Positions 1 to 7,058 of a stretch of DNA of 64,000 nt are shown one piece after another. Positions within the stretch are counted from its first letter, which is position 1; each line of letters opens with the position of its first letter. A program made the position numbers and the translations under genes. Where the stretch lies: contig NZ_KQ130461.1 in the NCBI RefSeq assembly GCF_001046635.1, positions 1 through 64,000 on the forward strand, given 5' to 3'. This DNA comes from Novosphingobium barchaimii LL02. Its GTDB lineage: Bacteria; Pseudomonadota; Alphaproteobacteria; Sphingomonadales; Sphingomonadaceae. Under the pieces are notes generated by a model, which saw only the letters and a list, made by a program, of their open reading frames with translations, was not told the origin of the DNA and searched no databases.

Positions 1-11
1 CCAAAAAACGT

Positions 12-23
12 ATGGCCCGCCCC
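12..23. repeat. IS1111 subterminal inverted repeat, left copy
   Basis: ATGGCCCGCCCC, perfect inverted match (12 of 12) to 1350-1361. It lies beyond the 3' end of the transposase gene. Confidence 0.8.
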
Positions 24-266
24 GTCCGCAAGAGTTTTTATTCGACTGGCAACTGACTGGTCTGCATCAACGTATACGGCATAACGGCTGGGCCGTTGCC
101 AAGATGGAGAGCCGCACGTCCCTGGCCTCATAAAAGTCACGGCATCAAGTGCCATTTTTTTGGTCAGGCTGTTGGGACGTCGGTGAACCGTCAGGCCATC
201 TTCAAAATTCCTCCCGCAGACATTCCGTGGATCACCAAACAGGTCGTCTGCCGGTGATCGATTGCA
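24..266 (-). ncRNA. Candidate guide (bridge/seek) RNA region of the IS1111 element
   Basis: About 240 bases without a convincing gene lie between the transposase stop codon and the inverted repeat. In IS1111-group elements the structured RNA that pairs with donor and target DNA is encoded at exactly this place, downstream of the transposase. The assignment rests on position only; no fold was computed, and the RNA boundaries are unknown. Confidence 0.4.
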
Positions 267-1295
267 TCAAGCGACTATCGCCGGTTTAAGAGAAAACACG
301 GCCTTGTGCCTGATCAGCGCCCAGACGATCCGAGCCATTTTGTTGGCCAGCGCCACAACGACCGCGTTGCGATGTCGCCTTGCGAGCAGATCACGTAACC
401 ATTGCCCCAATGCTGAGTCGGTTTTCTCCAGAGTGGGCAGCGCGGCTCTCGCGCCGTGGATCAATAGCGTCCGCAAATACGTGTTCCCACGCTTGCTGAT
501 ACCAAGCAACCTGGGTCTGCCACCGGTGGTGTGCTGCCTGGGCACCAGACCTAGCCAGGCGCCAAAATCTCTCGCGTGGTCGAAGCCTTCGGCGTTTCCG
601 GCCGCGGCCAGTAGCGCCGTCGCGTTAAGCGCGCCAATCCCCGGGATCGAGGTCAGTCGTCGCGCAGTTTCGTCGGCACGAGCAAGTGCAACAAACTCTG
701 TGTCGAGATTGCCTATCCGGGCGTCCAGACCTAACCATTCTTCGCGCATGTCGACCACGAGCTGCCGCACACGTCCTTCGGGCAAACGCTCAGGATCGTT
801 GAGCAGCCCTTCAATAGCCTGTTCGAACTTGCGTCGCCCTTGAGGCGCAGTCATGCCCCGTTCGAGCAGCACAGCCCGGAGCTGGTTGATCAGGCTTGTG
901 CGAGCGCCCACGAGACGGGAGCGCACCCGGTGCAGCGATTGAATATCAAGCTGCTCCTGCGTCTTGAGGTCGACAAAGCGCATCGTCGGACGCGTCGCCG
1001 CTTCCGCTATCGCTTCAGCGTCTCGATCGTCATTTTTCTGCGCTTTCACGTAGGGGCGCACATACTCCGGCGCCATCAGCTTGACCGTGTGGCCCTGAGA
1101 CGACAGCAGCCGGCCGAGATAGTGCGCTCCGCAGCATGCCTCCATCGCGATCGTACAATGGGGTTGCTTTGCCGCAAAACTTACAATCGTCGCCGGCTGC
1201 ATCCGACGCCGCAAAACCACCGCGCCGCTCTCATCCAGTCCGGCAAGGCTGCAGCTGTTCTTGCCTAAATCGATTCCGATCATCACAATAGTCAT
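267..1295 (-). CDS. IS110/IS1111 family transposase
   Basis: 342 residues, the usual length for the family. The N-terminal RuvC-like (DEDD) domain is visible: GIDLGK near residue 7 with the first Asp, AMEACCG near residue 50 with the Glu, and DDRDAEAI near residue 90 with the paired acidic residues. The C-terminal transposase_20 domain follows, with the helix-hairpin-helix motif SIPGIG near residue 217 and the GRPRLLGISKRGN stretch before the conserved serine region. The start ATG is preceded by GAGGAGGAACGAG, a strong ribosome site. The enzyme cuts and joins DNA under RNA guidance in this family. It is complete, with no frameshift, so the element could be active. Confidence 0.93.
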   Translation of the reverse strand: MTIVMIGIDLGKNSCSLAGLDESGAVVLRRRMQPATIVSFAAKQPHCTIAMEACCGAHYLGRLLSSQGHTVKLMAPEYVRPYVKAQKNDDRDAEAIAEAATRPTMRFVDLKTQEQLDIQSLHRVRSRLVGARTSLINQLRAVLLERGMTAPQGRRKFEQAIEGLLNDPERLPEGRVRQLVVDMREEWLGLDARIGNLDTEFVALARADETARRLTSIPGIGALNATALLAAAGNAEGFDHARDFGAWLGLVPRQHTTGGRPRLLGISKRGNTYLRTLLIHGARAALPTLEKTDSALGQWLRDLLARRHRNAVVVALANKMARIVWALIRHKAVFSLKPAIVA

Positions 1296-1349
1296 GGCTC
1301 GTTCCTCCTCTATTCAAGCACCGGCATTGTAACCGATGTCGGGAGAGTT

Positions 1350-1361
1350 GGGGCGGGCCAT
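1350..1361. repeat. IS1111 subterminal inverted repeat, right copy
   Basis: GGGGCGGGCCAT, exact complement of 12-23, 55 bases upstream of the transposase start. Confidence 0.8.
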
Positions 1362-1368
1362 TCCATAA

Positions 1369-1709
1369 AAGCGCGACTGGCGGGGCGTGAAGATCGGCTG
1401 ATCCCCGGTGAGCCTGTCGGCTTGTTGCTTTTCTTAACAGTTTGCCGTTAGCGTGGCGGCGCTCACGGAGACGTGGGCGGAGGCGTCGAAACCTTCATGA
1501 CATAGAGCCGGTCGAGCTTATCGACCGGGTGGCGGACGCGTATGTCCAAGGCCACCCGGCCCAAAGGCGGCCGCGCCTGAACTATGTCTCAGGTTTCGAA
1601 CACCCGGTTCCAGGGCCGGCACGTCTCAAATAAGGGGCGTGCCGCCGGCTGTCCGGAACACTTGGCGCGACAATGAGCTTGGAGAACCTTTTGACCGAGT
1701 AGGACATGC
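1369..1709. other. Intergenic stretch without a recognised gene
   Basis: About 340 bases between the IS element and the diguanylate cyclase gene. A 63-codon open frame (1442-1633, plus strand) has an arginine-rich start and no recognisable domain; its second half is vaguely like the tail of an IS66 transposase, but not enough to call. The stretch presumably holds the promoter of the cyclase gene, but no clear -35/-10 pair was seen. Confidence 0.4.
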
Positions 1710-2627
1710 GTGAATAGTCATCTGCCTGTCGGCCGCCTCGCCGATCGTCTTCACTCCCTGCCGCGCGAACGCGCCTGGTTCGCGATCCTCCTCAGCGTCA
1801 CGGCGCTGGCGCTGGCGAACGCACATTTTCCCCGGATAGGTCTCGCGCCGCTCTATATCCCGATCGTCTGCGCCGCCTGCTGGGCGCTGGGAAGCCGCGC
1901 GGGCTATCTGGTGGCAATCGTTGCGGCGGTCCTCGCCGTCGTGCCGCATGTCGCCGAGCTGCCCAGGCTCTCTCCCGCCCTGCTAGGGGCAAGGATGGCC
2001 GTGCGTGCCGTCACCTATGTTATCGTCGCCGCCATTGTTCTCAGCTTCCGCCGGTCCTTCGATCGGGAGCGTCACCTGGCGGCGCGCGACCGCATGACCG
2101 ATGCGCTCAACAAGGAGACATTCCGGGAGCGCGTGATCCATCGTCTCGGTCAAGCAGTGCCTGCCCGGCAATCCTTCCTGCTCGCAATCCTTGATCTCGA
2201 CGACTTCAAGGGCATCAACAACCGCCACGGCCATGTTGCCGGCGACGAGGTGCTGCGCGCCTTCGCGCAGGGCGCACGGAAGATCATCCGGCGCGAGGAT
2301 GATTTCGGCCGGATTGGCGGCGACGAGTTCGCCTTCTTGCTTCCCGTCCATTCGGCCGAGGAAGGGGTATATTTCGCTCGATCGCTTCACAAGCGCCTGT
2401 CGTCGGTTCTGGCCGGCACGCCTCATCCGGTGACGTGCAGCATGGGCGCGCTGCTGATTCAGCCCCATACCCCGCGCGACGAACCCTCGTTGATGCACGC
2501 GGTCGATCAGCTCATGTATGCGGTCAAGCGCGCCGGGAAGAACGCCGTGGAGATCGGCCGCGCAACGACCGAGCGAGGCCGGGATACCCCTGTTACGTCC
2601 AGGCTCCGGGTAATGGAGGCCACATGA
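1710..2627 (+). CDS. Membrane-bound GGDEF diguanylate cyclase
   Basis: 305 residues. It would make cyclic di-GMP from two GTP at the inner membrane, a signal that usually favours biofilm and exopolysaccharide production. Residues 22-115 form about four hydrophobic segments without a recognisable ligand domain. The GGDEF domain runs from about 125 to 290, with the substrate loop LDLDDFK at 161-167 and an intact GGDEF at 203-207. An RxxD motif (RRED, 194-197) lies exactly five residues upstream of GGDEF, which is the position of the product-inhibition I-site. The stop codon overlaps the start of a small downstream frame (ATGA), suggesting translational coupling. The nearby exopolysaccharide cluster is an obvious possible target, but that link is inference. 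Confidence 0.9.
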   Translation: MNSHLPVGRLADRLHSLPRERAWFAILLSVTALALANAHFPRIGLAPLYIPIVCAACWALGSRAGYLVAIVAAVLAVVPHVAELPRLSPALLGARMAVRAVTYVIVAAIVLSFRRSFDRERHLAARDRMTDALNKETFRERVIHRLGQAVPARQSFLLAILDLDDFKGINNRHGHVAGDEVLRAFAQGARKIIRREDDFGRIGGDEFAFLLPVHSAEEGVYFARSLHKRLSSVLAGTPHPVTCSMGALLIQPHTPRDEPSLMHAVDQLMYAVKRAGKNAVEIGRATTERGRDTPVTSRLRVMEAT

Positions 2628-3079
2628 CGAGCAAGCAGCCGGAGAGGGCTCATCAGAGCGATGGGCGGAGCCGCATGGACGAGCGGGCACAGGAGATCGC
2701 GACTGCGATCAGCCTCATGAAGAGGGCGATGGCATCGCTCGACAAGGCCGACGAGCGCGGCAATGTCGCCGTGCACCTTCAAGCGGCGCTTGACGCGGCC
2801 GAGGACAAGTCCCCCGAGCAGCAACGGGCCGAAGCCGTGTCCTTGAGGCGCGGCTGTTCCCTCCTGGGGAATGACAATGCAGCCATCCGATGCTTGCTGC
2901 CGAAAGCGGGAATAGGAGCCCCTCTATCCCCGCAATCCGAGGCGCGCAGGCCTAGCAGCCAGCATCGAGCGCGCGGCAGAGCGCCCCGACCACAAGCTCG
3001 CGCGACGCGGGCTTGTGGCAGATCGGGCGTGAGGCGTGGACAGCCGGGATCATGCTGGTCGCGCCCGTGGCGAAGATGA
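2624..3079 (+). CDS. Small protein of unknown function coupled to the cyclase (3' end doubtful)
   Basis: Starts at the ATGA overlap with the cyclase stop. The first 65 residues look protein-like: a helical, charged stretch with MDERAQEIATAI and VHLQAALDAAEDKSPEQQ motifs. After about residue 70 the sequence turns into arginine/proline-rich low-complexity text and runs antiparallel into the response-regulator gene. Either the real gene suffered a frameshift near 2835 or the open frame runs on by chance in GC-rich DNA. No domain is recognised. The coupling and codon pattern support translation of the N-terminal part only. Confidence 0.35.
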   Translation: MTSKQPERAHQSDGRSRMDERAQEIATAISLMKRAMASLDKADERGNVAVHLQAALDAAEDKSPEQQRAEAVSLRRGCSLLGNDNAAIRCLLPKAGIGAPLSPQSEARRPSSQHRARGRAPRPQARATRACGRSGVRRGQPGSCWSRPWRR

Positions 3080-3323
3080 AGGGCACGCCGCGCCGATTCA
3101 GTTCGTCCGCGATCGGGAATGAGGTTTCGGAGCCAAGTTGCACATCGAGGCTGGCAACATGAGGCGACGAGTCCAGCGCCGAGAGGGCGTCCCGCACGCA
3201 ATCGACAGGGCCGACGACTTCTGCGCCGGCGTCGGATATTATCTCAACCAGCGTGGCCGCGACCCAGTAATCATCTTCAACAACCAGCACACGAAGGCCG
3301 CTGATCCCGTCTCGTGTAGTCAT
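2952..3323 (-). CDS. REC-only response regulator
   Basis: 123 residues from the chosen ATG at 3323, consisting of a single receiver domain and no output domain. Visible receiver residues are the acidic pocket EDD at 16-18, phospho-acceptor Asp60 in ASLDVQLG, the Thr in FATG at 86 and the conserved Lys104 in CHKPA. The frame stays open upstream but reads as cysteine-rich unlikely protein, so the start immediately before MTTRDG is preferred. It is divergent from the HWE kinase gene about 140 bases away, a common arrangement for a cognate pair. Such single-domain regulators act as phosphate shuttles or sinks, often in the alphaproteobacterial general stress pathway. Confidence 0.85.
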   Translation of the reverse strand: MTTRDGISGLRVLVVEDDYWVAATLVEIISDAGAEVVGPVDCVRDALSALDSSPHVASLDVQLGSETSFPIADELNRRGVPFIFATGATSMIPAVHASRPICHKPASRELVVGALCRALDAGC

Positions 3324-3464
3324 GTCGCACCAAGCATTTACGCAGCCGTTCCACCGACCAGCGCAGCAACGCGCCGTCTGGCTCTGCGCTCCACGCGGAC
3401 ATGCAAAATGTTCGTCTTGGGCGATCGATTGATCTAAATAGCCGGGTAGGGGGCGCGTAGAGTT

Positions 3465-4067
3465 ATGGTCGATACTGAAACCCGGATTCGTGAGCTTGAG
3501 CATCGGTTCAGGAACATTCTCACTATCGTTCGTTCTCTTGTCAGCCAGAGCTTGCAGGCGGCCGATTCGATCGAAGACGCCCGATCGACCATTGACGAGC
3601 GATTGGCGGCGCTGGGTAGCGCGACCGAGCAGCTTCTATCCCATAATTGGGAGACCGCGCCCCTCCCGGCGCTGGCCGAGAATGCACTGGCGCACTTCAC
3701 CCTCTACGCGGAGCGGCTTCGCCTTGATGGCCCCACGGTCACGATCGGCCCCAAGGCGGCGATGACGTTGACCCTCGCCTTTCACGAGCTGGCGACGAAC
3801 GCGATCAAATATGGTGCGCTGTCCAACGAAACAGGCACTATCGAGCTGACGTGGAAAGTGCTGGGATCGGGCATCGAGGCCGAGCTTTGGATGCAATGGG
3901 CCGAACATGGCGGCCCGCCAGTCGTCAGGCCCGAGCGGCGGGGCTTTGGATCGCGGCTGATATGCACGGCCGCAAGCCGCAGCTTGCGCGGCCGTGCCGA
4001 GTTGGAATTTCCCGTCTCGGGCGTCGTGTGGACCTTGCTCGCCCCTCTGGCCGCGGTCGAGCTATGA
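3465..4067 (+). CDS. Soluble HWE-family sensor histidine kinase
   Basis: 200 residues, a bare kinase core without PAS, GAF or membrane sensor domain. The H-box ELEHRFRN carries phospho-acceptor His13. The N-box HELATNAIKYGALS (107-120) has the arginine/histidine pattern of this family, the WxE signature is WAE at 145-147, and the glycine loop is RRGFGSRLI at 158-166. Without its own input domain it probably receives signal or phosphate from another protein. It is transcribed divergently from the REC-only regulator and about 150 bases upstream of a haemoglobin gene on the same strand. The start is the ATG about 11 bases after a GTAGGGGG stretch. Confidence 0.88.
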   Translation: MVDTETRIRELEHRFRNILTIVRSLVSQSLQAADSIEDARSTIDERLAALGSATEQLLSHNWETAPLPALAENALAHFTLYAERLRLDGPTVTIGPKAAMTLTLAFHELATNAIKYGALSNETGTIELTWKVLGSGIEAELWMQWAEHGGPPVVRPERRGFGSRLICTAASRSLRGRAELEFPVSGVVWTLLAPLAAVEL

Positions 4068-4216
4068 TCGAATCCGGATACGGGTCATCCCCGCCGCTAA
4101 GCCTTGGGTTCATCGCGCATGCCTGTCTCTTCGGCCCACGCTCCTTGTCCGACTGGATCCCTCCCGTCACTTTGATCGTCTCTTTTGTCAGGGTCTGAAA
4201 TCCGGAGCACGTCTGT

Positions 4217-4663
4217 ATGTCCAAACCGCTCTCCCCCGAAACAATGGCTTTGGTGAAAGCTACGGCGCCTGCGCTCCAGCAGCATGGCGTGGAGATCACC
4301 ACGCGCATGTACCAGCGCCTGTTCGTCGATCCGGAGATCAAGGCGTTGTTCGACATGGCCGCGCACGAATCCGGCGCGCAGCCCAAGCGGCTCGCGGCGG
4401 CGATCCTCGCCTTCGCGCAGAATGTCGATAAGCTCGACGCGCTGAAACCGGCGATCGAGCGGATCGCCGCGCGTCATGTCGAAACACACATCAAGCCCGA
4501 GCATTACCCCACCGTGGCGAACGCGCTGCTCCCCGCCATCCGCGATATTCTCGGCGAAGCCGCGACCGAGGAAATATTGACGGCATGGGGCGAGGCCTAT
4601 TGGTTTCTAGCCGATATCCTTATCAACCGTGAGGCGCAGCTCTACCAGACCAAGGCGGCATGA
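4217..4663 (+). CDS. Single-domain bacterial haemoglobin (Vitreoscilla Vgb-like)
   Basis: 148 residues, a complete three-over-three globin with no flavin reductase domain, so it matches Vitreoscilla haemoglobin (146 residues) rather than full flavohaemoglobin (about 400). Key residues are visible: Tyr32 at B10, Phe45 at CD1 in ALFDM, Gln55 at E7 and the proximal His87 in IAARHV. The C-terminal WGEAYWFLADI and INREAQLY stretches are typical. It binds O2 or NO in the cytoplasm and could serve oxygen delivery or NO removal with a separate reductase. The stop is followed by about 75 bases before a convergent gene. Confidence 0.92.
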   Translation: MSKPLSPETMALVKATAPALQQHGVEITTRMYQRLFVDPEIKALFDMAAHESGAQPKRLAAAILAFAQNVDKLDALKPAIERIAARHVETHIKPEHYPTVANALLPAIRDILGEAATEEILTAWGEAYWFLADILINREAQLYQTKAA

Positions 4664-4738
4664 TCGCCGCAGCAGGCCGCTCCTCCCAAAGGATGTGAGA
4701 AGCCGATCCTAGAATCGTGGCTGCGGTAGCCAAGATGC

Positions 4739-5062
4739 TCATTGTTCGACGTCATTTGCCAGTTTGAGAAGCTTGGTCTCGATGCCTTTCAGGCCGGCAA
4801 TGGCCTCATGGTCGGCGACTGACCAACCATCGCGATCTACATGTTTCTGGTTTCGCTGCATCCTTGCGATGATCGAGGCTGCCTCATAAACCTCATTCGC
4901 CCCGCCATGACCACCAACATCAAGTCGGTGCGCCAGCGTCGTGAGGCGATCCACAAAGTTCGTCCGGGCTGCGATACCAGTGCTACGGGCGAGAGCCTTC
5001 GGCCCCGCTTTGAGGGCGTCTCCCAAGGTTTTCAACGCTTCCTGATGTGGGGAATCGGACAC
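4739..5062 (-). CDS. Conserved-looking hypothetical protein
   Basis: 107 residues, soluble, mostly helical by composition, starting MSDSPHQEALKTLGDALK. No known domain is recognised. It lies downstream of the PRC-barrel gene on the same strand, separated by about 80 bases that include a probable terminator hairpin, so it may have its own promoter. It sits between two stress-type genes (haemoglobin and PRC-barrel). Confidence 0.6.
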   Translation of the reverse strand: MSDSPHQEALKTLGDALKAGPKALARSTGIAARTNFVDRLTTLAHRLDVGGHGGANEVYEAASIIARMQRNQKHVDRDGWSVADHEAIAGLKGIETKLLKLANDVEQ

Positions 5063-5109
5063 GGCACCCCGGAGGGATCGTCATCATCGTTCATAATCAC
5101 GAAAGTGAA

Positions 5110-5134
5110 GGACGACGGGATGTTCCCGTCGTCC
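5110..5134 (-). terminator. Hairpin terminator after the PRC-barrel gene
   Basis: GGACGACGGGA, loop TGT, then TCCCGTCGTCC: an 11-bp perfect stem just past the PRC-barrel stop codon on the minus strand. It is followed in that direction by a modest T-rich tail (TTCACTTTCG). Confidence 0.6.
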
Positions 5135-5140
5135 CCCGTC

Positions 5141-5512
5141 TCAGAAAGGATAGGTCGAGCCGTAATAGCCATAGACCTGCTCGCCATAGGTGCGATCGAA
5201 AGCAGGTTCTTCGCCCGCTCGATAGCGCGGCGCGCCTTCGAGCCGTTCTTTTGTTAGATCGACGACATAGCCGCCCTGGTCCGTGTCATAGGTGAGCTGG
5301 TCCCAAGGCAGCGGATGATATTCCTCGCCGATGCCGAGGAATCCGCCGAAGGACATGACCGCATATTCGACACGACCCGCGCGCTTATCGACCATGAAGT
5401 TGTAAACCGAGCCGAGTCGATTGCCATTACGGTCGTAAACAGCCGTACCTTCAACCTTGTTGGAGGCGATCAGGCGATTGGTTTCATCGGTAGCGATGTT
5501 GGTGTCTGCCAT
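5141..5512 (-). CDS. PRC-barrel domain protein
   Basis: 123 residues. The PRC-barrel fold is recognised from VEGTAVYDRNGNRLGSV (about 20-36), the strand pattern YAVMSFGGFLGIG, and the closing HPLPWDQLTYD. The acidic, tyrosine-rich tail ends in YGYYGSTYPF. Short PRC-barrel proteins of this kind are common in sphingomonads and rhizobia and are often under general stress control; their molecular role is unclear. The start ATG has CGAAAGGAG upstream. A candidate EcfG promoter lies 28 bases further upstream, and a hairpin terminator follows the gene. Confidence 0.85.
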   Translation of the reverse strand: MADTNIATDETNRLIASNKVEGTAVYDRNGNRLGSVYNFMVDKRAGRVEYAVMSFGGFLGIGEEYHPLPWDQLTYDTDQGGYVVDLTKERLEGAPRYRAGEEPAFDRTYGEQVYGYYGSTYPF

Positions 5513-5539
5513 TTCTGGAGTCTCCTTTCGTTAAAGGAG

Positions 5540-5564
5540 AACGACACAGCCCTGATGGGTTTCC
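5540..5564 (-). promoter_or_regulatory. Candidate EcfG-type (general stress) promoter
   Basis: On the minus strand the sequence reads GGAAA, 16 bases, CGTT, one base away from the alphaproteobacterial EcfG consensus GGAAC-N16/17-CGTT. The CGTT element ends 28 bases upstream of the PRC-barrel start codon. Confidence 0.45.
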
Positions 5565-5745
5565 GATGAAATCGAGCAATGGGTGGCGCAGAACGATAAA
5601 GCGGGCCAGCGCCTTCAATTTGGCGGCATGCCCATAGACGACTAGCGAGCGTTCTGATCCGAAAATCAAAAGTTTCGGCTCGTGGCCGAGATCGCGCAAA
5701 TCCGCACCTCTTTCCGATGCAATAATCTGACGCTGGCTGAAGCGT

Positions 5746-5807
5746 GATTCACATGCCGTTCTATGTATGATAATGTCCTTTATCATACATAGAACAGGCC
5801 GTGAATC
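5746..5807. repeat. 62-bp interrupted palindrome upstream of a toxin-antitoxin pair
   Basis: The inner arms are perfect 16-mers, GTTCTATGTATGATAA (5758-5773) and its complement (5780-5795), separated by TGTCCT. Outer 7-bp arms GATTCAC (5746-5752) and GTGAATC (5801-5807) extend the symmetry after five unpaired bases. It lies 80 bases before the antitoxin start, so it may be its operator, a strong hairpin, or a recombination/IS end. Confidence 0.75.
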
Positions 5808-5888
5808 TTGGCGGCTAGATATTGTCACTTATGTCATTTATTGCGTTTGCGGCGTTTATGCCCTACTTCAAGGGAGAAGGAGTCCACC

Positions 5889-6353
5889 ATGAACATGCTC
5901 GCCCATCGCCAGATGCCGCCGACACCGCAGGATGCCGCCATAGCGCGCCTGTCGGGCCAAGTGCTTGCCGGCTATGCCCGCCAGAAACGCCCGCTGACCT
6001 TGCGCGTGCGCGACGCCGAACAGGAGAAGCCCATAGAGCTGCCCGCCGGCGCGGTGTCGCTGCTCATGGATATTCTCGACGCGATGGCCGCCGGTCGCGG
6101 TGTGACGATCATTCCCGAGGATGCGGAGCTGACCACCGTGCAGGCGGCCGACATGCTCAATGTCTCGCGCACTTTCCTCATCAACCTGCTCGATACCGGC
6201 GTGATCCCGCATCGCAAGGTCGGCACGCACCGCCGTATCCGCATGGAAGATTTGATGGCCTATAAGGCCCGTGACGACCGCGACCGGGAAACCGTGCTGG
6301 ATGAACTGGCCCGAGAGGCCCAGGAACAGGACATGGGCTATCGTCACGCATGA
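5889..6353 (+). CDS. Helix-turn-helix (excisionase-type) antitoxin
   Basis: 154 residues. The C-terminal half carries a MerR/excisionase-type helix-turn-helix (about 81-119) with LTTVQAADMLNVSRTFL and the wing VGTHRRIRMEDL. The N-terminal half (residues 20-70) may contact the toxin. The ATG at 5889 is preceded by AAGGGAGAAGGAG and is preferred over an upstream in-frame start that reads as unlikely protein. The gene overlaps the PIN-domain gene by four bases (ATGA), the usual antitoxin-first order. It presumably neutralises the PIN toxin and represses the operon. Confidence 0.85.
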   Translation: MNMLAHRQMPPTPQDAAIARLSGQVLAGYARQKRPLTLRVRDAEQEKPIELPAGAVSLLMDILDAMAAGRGVTIIPEDAELTTVQAADMLNVSRTFLINLLDTGVIPHRKVGTHRRIRMEDLMAYKARDDRDRETVLDELAREAQEQDMGYRHA

Positions 6354-6919
6354 GCCATTATACGGCGCTGCTGGACGCTAACGTCCTCTATCCCGCCTCC
6401 ATGCGCGATCTGCTGATGCAGATTGCCGTTACCGATCTGTTCAAGGCCAAATGGAGCGCGGACATTCATCGCGAGTGGATCGAGGCGCTGGTACGCAACG
6501 AACCGCACCGCGACCGAGCCGCGCTGGAACGCACGCGCGACCGCATGGACAGGGCGATGCGCGACGCCCTTGTGACGGGCTATGACACGCTGATTCCATC
6601 TCTTGATTTGCCCGATCGCGGCGACCGGCATGTGCTGGCCGCCGCGATCGTCGGGCGCTGCGACGTGATCGTGACGCAGAACCTCAAGCATTTTCCCGCT
6701 TCGTCCCTCGCGTCCTATGGCATCGAGGCGCAGCATCCCGACGAATTTCTGACCAGCCATTTACACCTCGCACCCGGCGTCTTTTGCAGCGCCGTTGCAA
6801 AGGTGCGCGCCCGTCTTACCGCGCCGCCCTATACGGTCGAGGAATATCTCGCGATCCTGACCCGGCAAAGCCTGGTCGGCACCGTCGCCGAGTTGGCGCC
6901 ATTTTCAAACCTTCTCTGA
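6350..6919 (+). CDS. PIN-domain ribonuclease toxin
   Basis: 189 residues, longer than classic VapC (about 130). The PIN nuclease pocket is visible as LLDANVLYP with Asp9, an acidic residue in the REWIEAL helix, DRGDRHVLAAA with Asp89/Asp92, and VTQNLKHFP near 108-116. A C-terminal extension of about 60 residues (130-189) follows the catalytic domain. Together with the upstream helix-turn-helix antitoxin it forms a type II toxin-antitoxin module, which would stabilise the plasmid. The probable activity is cleavage of tRNA or another RNA. Confidence 0.85.
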   Translation: MSHYTALLDANVLYPASMRDLLMQIAVTDLFKAKWSADIHREWIEALVRNEPHRDRAALERTRDRMDRAMRDALVTGYDTLIPSLDLPDRGDRHVLAAAIVGRCDVIVTQNLKHFPASSLASYGIEAQHPDEFLTSHLHLAPGVFCSAVAKVRARLTAPPYTVEEYLAILTRQSLVGTVAELAPFSNLL

Positions 6920-6949
6920 AAGGCCCGGAGCTGCCGGCAACCACCCATC

Positions 6950-6980
6950 TTGGCCATTTATCATGGCATCATGTGGCCAA
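6950..6980. other. Short inverted repeat after the PIN toxin gene
   Basis: TTGGCCA (6950-6956) and TGGCCAA (6974-6980) with 17 bases between, located 30 bases past the toxin stop. It could be a weak terminator or a protein site; there is no T-tract. Confidence 0.3.
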
Positions 6981-7006
6981 ATAGCGTGGCACTCAACATA
7001 ATTTTT

Positions 7007-7048
7007 GTGCACCCGAAAATCATTGCTTCCTCGATTTAATGGGTGTAC
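7007..7048. promoter_or_regulatory. Possible BrnA operator/promoter region
   Basis: GTGCACCC (7007-7014) and GGGTGTAC (7041-7048) are inverted copies with seven of eight matches, ending ten bases before the brnT start. BrnTA modules are autorepressed through such sites; the assignment is by position. Confidence 0.35.
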
Positions 7049-7058
7049 GCTATTTGCT

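Larger units (their letters stand above)
5..1368 (-). mobile_element. IS110-family insertion sequence, IS1111 subgroup
   Basis: One leftward transposase gene sits between short subterminal inverted repeats (ATGGCCCGCCCC at 12-23 and its exact complement at 1350-1361). Subterminal 11-13 bp repeats and a long non-coding stretch after the transposase mark the IS1111 branch of IS110 elements. The exact tips are not defined because this family makes no target duplication; the ends given are a few bases outside the repeats, as in known members. The element looks intact. Confidence 0.75.

Noticed and set aside
1442-1633. 63-codon open frame considered as an IS66 TnpC tail
   Set aside because: The resemblance is limited to a few residues and the typical closing motif is missing.
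5484-5786. Possible 100-codon gene on the minus strand upstream of the PRC-barrel gene
   Set aside because: Part of it looks protein-like, but its only ATG lies inside the 62-bp palindrome, it overlaps the PRC-barrel start by 29 bases and the candidate EcfG promoter sits inside it. No domain is seen.
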